From assembly GCA_937936355.1 (NCBI GenBank), contig CALDDM010000030.1:1-56484 (forward strand): a stretch of DNA of 56,484 bases, read 5' to 3'. A program made the position numbers and the translations under genes. This stretch comes from Minisyncoccota bacterium. GTDB lineage: Bacteria; Patescibacteriota; Minisyncoccia; Moranbacterales; GCA-2747515. This document shows positions 34,781-43,474 of this stretch, one piece after another (position 1 is the first letter of the stretch; the number at the start of each line of letters is the position of its first letter). The notes beneath the pieces are model-generated. The model did not search any database. It was not told the origin of the DNA and was given only the letters and a program-made list of their open reading frames with translations.

Positions 34781-35230
34781 ATGCAAGAAAAGTATACGAT
34801 CTACACAGATGGCGGATCTCGTGGTAATCCTGGTATTGGTGGGTGGGGGGCCTACATCTCATCTGCAGAAGGTGAAAAGGATCTCAGTGGAAATGAAGAA
34901 GAAACGACCAATAACCGCATGGAGCTGACAGCTGCGATTGAGGCCCTTAAATACTGTGGTGATACGTCTTTGATTGTTTTGCATACAGACTCAACATATG
35001 TCAGAGACGGTATCACAAAATGGATCGATAACTGGAAGAGTAATGGCTGGCGCACAGCAGCAAAAAAACCCGTCAAAAACCAAGATTTATGGATACTACT
35101 CGATGAGCAAGTCGCACGCCACACAATCGACTGGAAATGGGTCAAAGGTCATGCAGGTGACGAGGGAAATGAGCGTGCAGATATGTTGTGCAACAAAGCA
35201 ATGGATGAGATGGAGAATGAAATGGAGTAA
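34781..35230 (+). CDS. rnhA: Ribonuclease HI
   Basis: Degrades RNA in RNA-DNA hybrids. Catalytic residues appear in order: Asp in YTDGGSRGNPGIGGWG, Glu in NNRMELTAAIEAL, Asp in LHTDSTYVRDGITKWI and Asp in VKGHAGDEGNERADMLC. 149 residues, normal. The C-terminus is rich in Met and Glu. It precedes the tsaC-type gene by 10 bp, suggesting one transcript. Confidence 0.96.
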   Translation: MQEKYTIYTDGGSRGNPGIGGWGAYISSAEGEKDLSGNEEETTNNRMELTAAIEALKYCGDTSLIVLHTDSTYVRDGITKWIDNWKSNGWRTAAKKPVKNQDLWILLDEQVARHTIDWKWVKGHAGDEGNERADMLCNKAMDEMENEME

Positions 35231-35240
35231 GGTTAGGGGA

Positions 35241-35810
35241 ATGGAGGATAAAATCAGCGCAGCAGTAGAGGTATTGAAAAACGGCGGTCTCGTCGTCATG
35301 CCATCGGATACAATCTATGGTATTTTTTGTTGCGCACACGATAAAAAAGCAATAGAGCGACTCTATCATGTACGAAAGCGTGAAAAAAGAAAGGCCTGTA
35401 TAGTCCTCTTAGCTTCACTCGACGAGTTGCAAAGCCTTGAAATTACACTCTCACAAAACAAAAAAAAATTTTTAGAATCCCTGCCGCAAGATCAAGCAAT
35501 CACATTTATTCTAAAGTCACAAAGCGATCGATTTGCACACATCCAGAGGGGCTTAGGGTCGATAGCATGTCGCATTCCAGTCGAAGGGACTAAAAGAGGA
35601 AAGGCTCTACATGAGATTCTCAAGCAAACAGGACCTCTCCTAGCGCCCAGTGCAAATATAGCAGGCATGCCGCCGGCACAAACAATCATCCAAGCGCAGG
35701 AATACTTTGGCGCTAAAGTTGATCTCTACATCGACCATGGTGAGCCACTCCACGCAAAACCCTCAAGCATTTACGATCTAACGAGAAGTCAGCCAAAAAA
35801 AATCCGCTAA
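35241..35810 (+). CDS. tsaC: L-threonylcarbamoyladenylate synthase (YrdC/Sua5 family)
   Basis: Makes threonylcarbamoyl-AMP for the t6A37 modification of ANN-decoding tRNAs, which includes the two tRNA-Thr genes here. Visible are GGLVVMPSDTIYGIFC, YHVRKREKRKACIVLLAS, ITFILKS and GPLLAPSANIAGMPPAQT. 189 residues. The track opens upstream at 34974 in the wrong frame over rnhA. ATG 35241 is preceded by AAGGTTAGGGG and starts where the family starts. Confidence 0.88.
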   Translation: MEDKISAAVEVLKNGGLVVMPSDTIYGIFCCAHDKKAIERLYHVRKREKRKACIVLLASLDELQSLEITLSQNKKKFLESLPQDQAITFILKSQSDRFAHIQRGLGSIACRIPVEGTKRGKALHEILKQTGPLLAPSANIAGMPPAQTIIQAQEYFGAKVDLYIDHGEPLHAKPSSIYDLTRSQPKKIR

Positions 35811-35913
35811 CCATAAAAGAAGGAGGAGTTAAGTATACTATAAAACTGCATCGAGCACGGGAAGAGGTGCAACCAATTATCATTCAGTAAAGTGTGTAAT
35901 CTGTACAATAAAG

Positions 35914-35942
35914 TTGACTTTATACCAATAGTATGATATAAA
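35914..35942 (+). promoter_or_regulatory. Predicted promoter of the gene at 35981-36340
   Basis: TTGACT, exactly 17 bp, TATAAA. It lies 39 bp before the ATG and matches the style of the island promoters at 7-10 kb. Confidence 0.7.
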
Positions 35943-35980
35943 AAATATGCAAAATACTTGCACAATATTAGGAGAAAAAA

Positions 35981-36340
35981 ATGGCGAAACAAGCCATACT
36001 ATTACAATCACTCACGCTACCACGAAGCGGTTTTATGTTCACAGTAGGATGTACTGGAGTAGAATTATCGCCAGAAGAAGCGATAGCAAACAAGTTAACA
36101 ACTCAGGCGCAGATTCTTGAGTACGCTGCCAGTCACTACGAATCACATTGGTGGATCGTGTTGCCCAAAAACAAGATAACCGTGTCACAGTCGGGTATTG
36201 GCTCGGCTGACGAGGAGTTTGAGATCATCATTCCCCAGGAGGGATTAGAAGAGCCAAATACAAGTCTGGACAACGCCGCCGCCACCGGCCTTGCAACAGT
36301 AGGATATCTCTATGATATCTACAAAAAAACACAACGTTAA
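35981..36340 (+). CDS. Hypothetical small protein
   Basis: 119 residues, unrecognised. It has no signal peptide. The N-terminal half contains one Cys (FTVGCTGVELSPEEA) and a WW pair (HYESHWWIVLPKN), and the C-terminus has a short Ala-rich helix. A TAGGAG SD lies 7 bp before the ATG and the promoter is near consensus, so expression is likely. It is monocistronic, with a strong terminator immediately downstream. Confidence 0.65.
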   Translation: MAKQAILLQSLTLPRSGFMFTVGCTGVELSPEEAIANKLTTQAQILEYAASHYESHWWIVLPKNKITVSQSGIGSADEEFEIIIPQEGLEEPNTSLDNAAATGLATVGYLYDIYKKTQR

Positions 36341-36342
36341 CT

Positions 36343-36380
36343 ACTCACCAAAGGAAACTCGCCTTCGGTGAGTTTTCTTT
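36343..36380 (+). terminator. Terminator between convergent genes
   Basis: ACTCACC-A-AAGG with a 7-nt loop and CCTT-C-GGTGAGT, then TTTCTTTAT. It lies between the plus gene at 35981 and the convergent minus gene ending at 36379. Confidence 0.8.
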
Positions 36381-38208
36381 ATCGGTCATCATTCATTGTA
36401 AAGATGTCAAAGTCGTCAGCATCAATGATACGAATATAGTTTGCTTTGCGCTTACTTGGGAGGATCTCGTGTACAACTGGAACATCGTCACTGTAGAGTC
36501 GCTCAAAGTGATATGTTTGTGCGGGTGCATCCTCCTTTCTTCTGTGGCGGGGTGCATGTCGCTCTGTGAGATGTTTGCGTGTACGTGATGTGACAAAGTA
36601 GTCAAAGACCAGTTTTTGCTCAGCAATCGTCGAGGCAGTCACTGTTGTTTCACATGAGCCAACAAACACAGCGCAGACACCGGCCTTATCAGCCCAGATT
36701 GTCATCTCTCGCGCACCTGGAAGCGCATTGAGATACATAGCTGCCTGATAGCTACCATCACCCATATCTTTGATGTTAAGGACGTCATCCTGTGGCAAGA
36801 GTTCACTCACAAAACTGAAGTAGTATGGACGGGCCATGAAAAGGTTAAGGAGGAGAATGCCAGCGACGACGATAGATACAGCAATCTGAATCGCAGTTTT
36901 ACGTGCATTCAGAATCTGCGTAAGCCCATAAGCCGCAACAATAAAGACTAGGGGAAAAGCAGCAACTTGATAGCGTAGGATCGTAGTGACGCCGCTGATC
37001 GCAGAGCCGAGATAGTACAGCGGCGGAAAGAGAAGGAGGATTGCATAAAGCCACTGCAATGCCTGTGAGGATTTCCTCGCAAGAAGATAGAGACCAATGA
37101 GAAAGGAAATGAGGATGGGTATTCCTATGGCAAAGATCAACACATAAAAATCAGCAAAAAAAGTCGTTAAAAATCCAAGGTCCCTGCCAGATGCCTTGGG
37201 AGACTGAAGGGAGAGTTGATAGTCAAAAGGTGACTGGAGATATGCAGTGACAATCGTAACAGTGATAATACCAAGCCAACCAGCAGCAATAGAAGGAAGA
37301 AGGTGTTGTTTCCAGCGAGTAAGTCTACAGAGAAGGTGTGTAATTAGTGATGTGCGGGAGGCATAAAGATCAGCGATAAGAACGATCATGCCAAGTACAT
37401 AGAATTTCCAAATAGGCTCAAATGCCTGAGAAAGAATGGTGCCCTCGAGTATATGTTCAGGTCGGACCCAAATACTTGGAAGGAGGAGACAGTATGCCAA
37501 AAGAGCGACAAGGATACTCCAGAGCATGCCACGGAAGTTCTTTTTGAGAAGTGTGCGCATGTGGTGCGTCTCTGTGGTGTGGTAGAGTGCGTGTACGACA
37601 ATCGCAAGAGGGAGGACAATCAGCAAAATGTTCATGACATACTTGGTAAGGAGGCCCAAGCCAAGAAGAATGCCAGTAAGGATGATGTGTGTCCAGTTTC
37701 GCTGTTGAAGTTGCAACAGAAAAGAAAGTAGTGTAAGCGGGAGAAGAATCCAAAGGAGTGCGTCAGGGTTCAAGATCCTTGTGACACCAATAAGAATCGG
37801 TGAAACAGCAATAAACGCAAGTGAGGCAATGGCTATTTTTGTGCCAAGGAGACGCATGACAAGGTAAAAAAACAGTGGTAAAAGAGCTGTGACAGCAAGC
37901 ACAATCGGAATACGCATAGCACCAATAAGGTCGCTACGAAATTCTGGGGTTTCAGTATCACGGATCTCATGTGGACGCACATGCTTCGTCAAGCCGTAGC
38001 CTCCGAGAATGGCAATGGTTACACCAGGCTTATCACTAGGTCGGACGTGGTGCAGATCACCCTCGGCAAGGTTGTGCCAATACTGCTCTATACGGTCATA
38101 TGCCCATAACGGCTCATCAACAAGTGCTTGTTTGCTAATGTCCAGAAGACCAAAAAACATAAAGATCAAGCAGAGTATAATTGCGGCAATCCAATGGTGT
38201 TTAAGCAT
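36379..38208 (-). CDS. Polytopic glycosyltransferase, PMT/ArnT-like (GT-C fold)
   Basis: About 609 residues from the ATG at 38208. The N-terminal helix (WIAAIILCLIFMFFGLL) leads to the first exported loop with the acidic motif ALVDEPLWAYDRIEQY, where GT-C enzymes of the PMT family keep the catalytic Asp/Glu. Roughly ten further hydrophobic segments follow, then a C-terminal soluble domain. Such enzymes move sugars from lipid-phosphate carriers onto proteins or lipids outside the membrane. The track extends 73 codons upstream over the divergent gene, which is rejected. It is the only one of the four GT-C genes on the minus strand. Confidence 0.82.
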   Translation of the reverse strand: MLKHHWIAAIILCLIFMFFGLLDISKQALVDEPLWAYDRIEQYWHNLAEGDLHHVRPSDKPGVTIAILGGYGLTKHVRPHEIRDTETPEFRSDLIGAMRIPIVLAVTALLPLFFYLVMRLLGTKIAIASLAFIAVSPILIGVTRILNPDALLWILLPLTLLSFLLQLQQRNWTHIILTGILLGLGLLTKYVMNILLIVLPLAIVVHALYHTTETHHMRTLLKKNFRGMLWSILVALLAYCLLLPSIWVRPEHILEGTILSQAFEPIWKFYVLGMIVLIADLYASRTSLITHLLCRLTRWKQHLLPSIAAGWLGIITVTIVTAYLQSPFDYQLSLQSPKASGRDLGFLTTFFADFYVLIFAIGIPILISFLIGLYLLARKSSQALQWLYAILLLFPPLYYLGSAISGVTTILRYQVAAFPLVFIVAAYGLTQILNARKTAIQIAVSIVVAGILLLNLFMARPYYFSFVSELLPQDDVLNIKDMGDGSYQAAMYLNALPGAREMTIWADKAGVCAVFVGSCETTVTASTIAEQKLVFDYFVTSRTRKHLTERHAPRHRRKEDAPAQTYHFERLYSDDVPVVHEILPSKRKANYIRIIDADDFDIFTMNDDR

Positions 38209-38233
38209 AAAGAGAGGATAAAAAGGAGGGATA

Positions 38234-39871
38234 ATGTCTGCGGTAGCTGAAATGCTCTTTACGCATCGCAGTATGAACCGTACAATAAATATAATGATTA
38301 TAGCAAAGAAATCACAAAAATACTGGATCTGGATTGCACTGGCTGCAATTGTACTTGTCGGAGGTTTTTTGCGCACACTGTCTCTTGGGGAGCGGCCATT
38401 TGTGGCGGATGAATTCCTTGATATCAATGCAACATATGGCTATCACCAAACAGGAAGTTGGCAGGCATGGGACTTTAACCAGGAGCAGCCGAGTATAAGG
38501 GACAATCCAGCAAGTGATCGCAGGGCATGGATGTACCGCGTACAAGTTGCATCGCTCTTTTCATATTTGCCACCAGTAGAATGGGTAGCGCGGTCCATAA
38601 GTGTACTATGGAGCATTCTCACAATAGTAATTATCTATGGGGTGACATATAGCTGGACAAAGAGTGCGCGCATAGGACTTATCGCATCGGCACTGTTCGC
38701 TGTCAGTATTCCGGCAATTGAAATTGGGAGGACACTGCGCATGTACAGTATGTTTGCGCCAATTTTTCTCTTGTTATCATGGAGCGTGTCACAATTTTTT
38801 GGGCGATCTTTTGCGGGTTATCGAATCACACAGTCTCGATGGATGAGTCTGGTAAATTTTGACTTCAAATATCTCGTGGTAAGTGTGCTGCTATCTCTCC
38901 TTGCAGCACACTTACATCTCTTAACCCTCAATCTGGCATTCGTTTTGCTCAGTTTCGTTTGTGTGATGTGGGCGTATGGCGTGAGATATAAGGAGGGTAT
39001 GACTATCTTTCGATACGGTGTGTATAGTGCTGTAGCTGTAGCATGTTTGGTTATAGGTGGCACGGTAATTACAATGTTTGCCGATATGCCACACCTTCTC
39101 AAGTTTAATGACAACACTGGATACATAGAACATATTTTACGACACTTTTGGCATCCTGTTCTTGGGGCAATGTTGATCCTCTGGGGAATCATTGTAAGCT
39201 TCACGAGGCGCGATGACCAAACAGTTTCGCGAATATGGGTCAGCGTGACGGCCCTCACGATCGTTACATGTGCAACATTCTTGTGGAATCGCAATGTAGG
39301 TGCGCAGTACATATATTTTGTCCAACCATTTATACTGATTCTCACAGCTATAGGGCTCGATCATCTATATGAAGAATTTCAAAAAGCCTTTTCCGCAAAA
39401 AGACTACAAAGAGGATTCTGGATTGTCGCGATAATACTACTGCCACACTATGGGTATTTTTTTCTCGAAAACAACACGTACAATCTGACAGCAGCATCTG
39501 AGACGCCAGACTATCGTAAAGTTTTTGACTATGTAAAGGATCACGGCAGAGCGGGTGAGCCACTTGTGACAAGAAATTTTCGGAACTACTACTATGGAGG
39601 GATAGGATTTGATGTGACAGACTTTGGATCAGAGCGATCACAGGAAAAACTTGATGCAGAGGGTAAATTTGCCAAGATTACCTCTGATGTCCTACGTGAT
39701 ATCCAAAAGGAAAATCCAACGGGGTGGTTTGTCTATACAGATAATGATGAAAATTTTATTAGTAAAGATGCGAGGGTGTACGCGCAAGAGAACTTCCAGC
39801 GCATAACAGATTCACCATTATTACGCGGAAAGATATTTGTTTATCGTTGGGGTAAAGATCACGTGAAATAA
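38234..39871 (+). CDS. Polytopic glycosyltransferase, PMT-like (GT-C fold)
   Basis: 545 residues. A short cytoplasmic N-terminus is followed by WIWIALAAIVLVGGFLR and the first loop RPFVADEFLDINATYGYHQ with the Asp-Glu pair of PMT enzymes. Multiple membrane segments follow, and a short C-terminal exported domain. ATG 38234 has a perfect AGGAGGG 5 bp upstream, supporting this start. It is the first gene of a three-gene run: the next ATG follows the stop directly (TAAATG). Acceptor and sugar are unknown. Confidence 0.82.
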   Translation: MSAVAEMLFTHRSMNRTINIMIIAKKSQKYWIWIALAAIVLVGGFLRTLSLGERPFVADEFLDINATYGYHQTGSWQAWDFNQEQPSIRDNPASDRRAWMYRVQVASLFSYLPPVEWVARSISVLWSILTIVIIYGVTYSWTKSARIGLIASALFAVSIPAIEIGRTLRMYSMFAPIFLLLSWSVSQFFGRSFAGYRITQSRWMSLVNFDFKYLVVSVLLSLLAAHLHLLTLNLAFVLLSFVCVMWAYGVRYKEGMTIFRYGVYSAVAVACLVIGGTVITMFADMPHLLKFNDNTGYIEHILRHFWHPVLGAMLILWGIIVSFTRRDDQTVSRIWVSVTALTIVTCATFLWNRNVGAQYIYFVQPFILILTAIGLDHLYEEFQKAFSAKRLQRGFWIVAIILLPHYGYFFLENNTYNLTAASETPDYRKVFDYVKDHGRAGEPLVTRNFRNYYYGGIGFDVTDFGSERSQEKLDAEGKFAKITSDVLRDIQKENPTGWFVYTDNDENFISKDARVYAQENFQRITDSPLLRGKIFVYRWGKDHVK

Positions 39872-41539
39872 ATGAGAAAATTCATGAAAGGCATGCGTGT
39901 AGATCACTATGTCATCCTTGCTCTTATTATGGTAATGGGTATTTTCCTGCGATCGTGGGACTATGCAAGTACATTACATTTTGAGTTGGATCAAGCGCGT
40001 GACATGTATGTGGTGCACGATGCAATGACGACTGGTCAGTGGCCGGTTTATGGACCCATGGCACGAGGAAGTGAGTTATTTCTGGGCCCACTCTTTTACT
40101 ATGGACAAATTATCACTGGGAAGATTTTTGGTGTGAGGCCAGAGGTGATCGCATTTGCAGAAACAATTTTAAGCATTCTAGTTTTGCCTCTAGTATTTGT
40201 GCTTGCGCGACGGACATTTAGTTTACAGACAGCAATTAGTGTGACAGCAATTGTTGCGTCATCTGCATTTTTTGTTACATATGGCCGTTTCGCGTGGAAC
40301 CCTAACGCAATGATTTTTTGGGGTCTATTACTCACATATTGTGTGGTATCGCTTTCAGATAAGCAGCAGCGATATAAGGCAATCTGCATCGCAGGAGGAA
40401 TTGGCTTTTCAGCTAGCGCTTTGATGCAGCTCCATTTCATTGCTTTTTTATGTGTTCCTCTGACTTTGGTGATTTATTACGCCGTGAGGATGGCGCAAGG
40501 TAGTGAGTATGACTGGCGTCTGTTGGTGTGTGGAGTTGTAGCCTTTTTGCTGCCCACAATGCCAATGATTGCTCAGGAGGTCAATTCATCAGGCGCAACG
40601 ACAAAGGCTCTCTATGAAACGATACGCGACAAAGGCAATCGAGACAACGACCATCATGTGATTGAAAAAATTGTCAGGAGTACCCAAAAATCCTCAACAT
40701 ATCTCCTGACGACAATGGTTCCAAGCAAGTATGCAGGCACTACGCTCAAGACAAGGGGAAAGGACTTCATTTGCGACAATGGTTGCAAAGTGAAAATGCC
40801 ATATTTAGTCTTTTCCCTGGCATTTCTTATGGTGGGGATTCTCTGCGCTGTACGATTGCGAGATTGTGCTAATGGTAATATAACAATTCTTATGAGTGTG
40901 TGGCTCGTGATAGGAGGCGTATTCCTCACATTACTGGCATACCAGATATCACCAAGATTTTATCTTTTTCTGGCACCACCGATCATATTTCTATGGGCAT
41001 GCGTAGTGGAGGCAGGTTTCCGACGTTTCACATACATTACAACAATCGCAGTATTGATGATCGTAAGCATGAACATACATGGTACGATCATCGAGTATCG
41101 TCTGCTTAAGGCATCACAAACAGAGGCGATAAGGACAGGTTCAGATAATATTCTTGGGAGAAGTAGTCGTGTAACGCTTGGAGCATTACGCAAAGCGAGT
41201 GACATTATAACAAGTGATCAAATGCAAGTAAATTTTGTCATAGTCGGCGACAATCGATATGCCCGTGCCCTGCACTACCTTGTCGACAAGGAGGGTGGCG
41301 ATAAGAGGTTATTATGCTACGCAAAACGCGGTGGATTGCCTGAGGTAGAGTATGCTTACAACGAAATATGGCTCCTCGTGCGAGAGCAAACACGCAAGCA
41401 AATCCCAGGCGCTCTCGAGCAGTCTCACACAGTGCAGGAGTCATACAATATAGGGACGATTAATTTGTACAAATTATCATCAAAAAAAGAAGGTAATTCT
41501 GCAAAAGGTGATTTGCCACAAAAGTGTCATGTGCGATAA
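39872..41539 (+). CDS. Polytopic glycosyltransferase, GT-C, LDQARD subtype
   Basis: 555 residues. After the first membrane segment comes LHFELDQARDMYVVHDAM, then LGPLFYYGQIITGKIFG and YGRFAWNPNAMIFWG. The same pattern recurs in the next gene, so the two are paralogues. A conserved exported motif CDNGCK lies near residue 300, just before another membrane helix (MPYLVFSLAFLMVGILCAV). The ATG immediately abuts the stop of the previous gene, so translation is probably coupled. Confidence 0.82.
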   Translation: MRKFMKGMRVDHYVILALIMVMGIFLRSWDYASTLHFELDQARDMYVVHDAMTTGQWPVYGPMARGSELFLGPLFYYGQIITGKIFGVRPEVIAFAETILSILVLPLVFVLARRTFSLQTAISVTAIVASSAFFVTYGRFAWNPNAMIFWGLLLTYCVVSLSDKQQRYKAICIAGGIGFSASALMQLHFIAFLCVPLTLVIYYAVRMAQGSEYDWRLLVCGVVAFLLPTMPMIAQEVNSSGATTKALYETIRDKGNRDNDHHVIEKIVRSTQKSSTYLLTTMVPSKYAGTTLKTRGKDFICDNGCKVKMPYLVFSLAFLMVGILCAVRLRDCANGNITILMSVWLVIGGVFLTLLAYQISPRFYLFLAPPIIFLWACVVEAGFRRFTYITTIAVLMIVSMNIHGTIIEYRLLKASQTEAIRTGSDNILGRSSRVTLGALRKASDIITSDQMQVNFVIVGDNRYARALHYLVDKEGGDKRLLCYAKRGGLPEVEYAYNEIWLLVREQTRKQIPGALEQSHTVQESYNIGTINLYKLSSKKEGNSAKGDLPQKCHVR

Positions 41540-41572
41540 TGAGGGGTAAGAAAAATTCTAAGGTAACTGCAA

Positions 41573-43393
41573 ATGTCGACCGAAAATAATAAGTGGGCAG
41601 TAATCACGCTCGTACTCATTGTGTGTGTCGGGGGTTTTTTTCGTTCGTATAACTTAGACTCATGGATGCACTACGAGCTCGATCAGGCACGAGATTTTCG
41701 AGTGATTTCTGCAGCATACGAAAAAGGTATTGGTGAGCTTCCACTACAAGGTCCAAAGGCTGCGGGCAATGTCTTCATAGATTCAGATGGAGATGGTGTG
41801 TCAGAGGACAAGACGACACTGCGATTGGGACCGCTATTCTACTACATCGAATACCTCAGTGCGGTTATCTTTGGTGCGACACCTGGAGAAAGTGTTATGC
41901 TGATAACGCTTTTAAGTATAGCAACGATACCCCTGTTTTACTTCTTTGCAAGGGAGTTTTTTCAGTCACGTCTTGCGCTAGCACTAACAGCACTCTTGGC
42001 AACATCACTGTACTTTGTTGTCTACAGTCGATTTGGGTGGAATCCAAACCTTATACCATTTTTTTCGCTAGCATCTGCATACTGCCTCTTGCAGACATCT
42101 CAGACAAAGCTTGCTAAGTCGGATCGCGGGAGATGGCTCGTCGGCGCGTCAGCTAGCTTTGCCTTCCTTTCAAATATGCACTTCCTAGCATTTACAGTAT
42201 TTCCAGTGATTTGCGTAGCCTATTTATTGTGGACACGGCCTGCGGTTCCATGGAAGTACTGGATCCTTGCTGTAGTAACATTTTGTGTGCTCAATACACC
42301 ACTAGTGATCAATGATATAAAAACAGGTGGGGAGAACTATAAAGCGTTCATAGCGTCAGTTCGTGGAGATGCTACCCAGGAAAGTGCATCTCTGGGTGTG
42401 AATATATTACGCAACGCAGCGGAGCATACAGAAATGGCATGGGTCGTATTAACTGGAGACCAAAAAATAAAAACCCCTAAGCCCTCCAAGGACGGCACAA
42501 TTGCATGTGACGAGTTGTGTAAAAAATCTCTTGCAAAATCTCTCGCGACTGTCGGATATCTATTCGGCGGGTGGATTAGCTGGCTCATAGCACTGAAAAA
42601 TGCTAAAACAAGGCGGCAAAAAAACTTTCTACGCATGACAGGTCTATGGGGTCTTGTGACATTTGTCATCTATACGCCACTAGCATTTGATTTTGCTCCA
42701 CGATTCTTTTTGCTCCAAGCACCAATTTTCATAATTTTCTTAGGCTTGATTACGCAGGGTGTGATGGATACGCAGAGGCCACGCTTGGTTATTGCAGTAA
42801 AAGTAGTTCTGCTGATCACGATCCTTGGAAATGCGTACTTTGTTGCAGCGCACTTCAAGGAAAGGTCCATTGCAGGAAATGACACAACTTTCCGCCTGGT
42901 ACCCAGTGATCTGATCCTGAAGGAAAAAACACGGGTCAACCTTGGACAGATGGAAGAGGTTGTTGATGCTATGGTAGACGAACACACGCAAAACGGGGAA
43001 ATGATATTTATGGAGGCGCAAGCAGAGCTCAAGAGGGCATTCTGGGAAAGAATAGAGAGTAATGATTTCTACTCAGTAGGCAAGGTGGGGGATTTGCGCA
43101 CACAATATCTGGGAGGAAACTACTATATTGTAGTGCGAACACAATCAGACTTTCAGCGATATTTTGAGAAATTCGAGCCTTATTACATAATTCAAAATGT
43201 GGAAACTTTCGGAACATTGACCCTTTATACACTAAAAGTACGCAACAGCGAAGGTTTGGTAGCGCTGCCAGATATCGAGGATAGCCCAGATCCCCAATTC
43301 TCAAGCTCTGCGCAAGTTCGCTACTTATGGCGTCAGGTATTCCAGGGTTGCACATACGACTACACAACTAGGCGGTGTGAGATGGGTAAGTAG
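41573..43393 (+). CDS. Polytopic glycosyltransferase, GT-C, LDQARD subtype
   Basis: 606 residues. MHYELDQARDFRVISAA, LGPLFYYIEYLSAVIFG and YSRFGWNPNLIPFFS align with the preceding gene, as does the Cys motif CDELCK. An extra loop (NVFIDSDGDGVSEDK) between the first and second motif looks like a calcium-binding Asp-rich turn and is absent from the paralogue. The C-terminal exported domain has two more Cys (CTYDYTTRRCEM). It ends 22 bp before the secDF promoter. Confidence 0.82.
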   Translation: MSTENNKWAVITLVLIVCVGGFFRSYNLDSWMHYELDQARDFRVISAAYEKGIGELPLQGPKAAGNVFIDSDGDGVSEDKTTLRLGPLFYYIEYLSAVIFGATPGESVMLITLLSIATIPLFYFFAREFFQSRLALALTALLATSLYFVVYSRFGWNPNLIPFFSLASAYCLLQTSQTKLAKSDRGRWLVGASASFAFLSNMHFLAFTVFPVICVAYLLWTRPAVPWKYWILAVVTFCVLNTPLVINDIKTGGENYKAFIASVRGDATQESASLGVNILRNAAEHTEMAWVVLTGDQKIKTPKPSKDGTIACDELCKKSLAKSLATVGYLFGGWISWLIALKNAKTRRQKNFLRMTGLWGLVTFVIYTPLAFDFAPRFFLLQAPIFIIFLGLITQGVMDTQRPRLVIAVKVVLLITILGNAYFVAAHFKERSIAGNDTTFRLVPSDLILKEKTRVNLGQMEEVVDAMVDEHTQNGEMIFMEAQAELKRAFWERIESNDFYSVGKVGDLRTQYLGGNYYIVVRTQSDFQRYFEKFEPYYIIQNVETFGTLTLYTLKVRNSEGLVALPDIEDSPDPQFSSSAQVRYLWRQVFQGCTYDYTTRRCEMGK

Positions 43394-43414
43394 GAATCAA
43401 GGGATTTCACCATT

Positions 43415-43443
43415 TTGCAAAACTGCAGAAATGTCGCTATACT
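43415..43443 (+). promoter_or_regulatory. Predicted promoter of secDF
   Basis: TTGCAA, 17 bp, TATACT, 32 bp before the ATG at 43475. The ORF-track N-terminus (from 43415) overlaps this promoter, which supports the downstream start. Confidence 0.65.
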
Positions 43444-43474
43444 TGGAAGTATTAAATATTTGTTGGATTTACTT

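Noticed and set aside
36379-38427. Extended N-terminus of the minus-strand GT-C gene to 38427
   Set aside because: The extra 73 residues overlap the divergent gene and its SD, lack similarity to the family and precede the expected first membrane helix.
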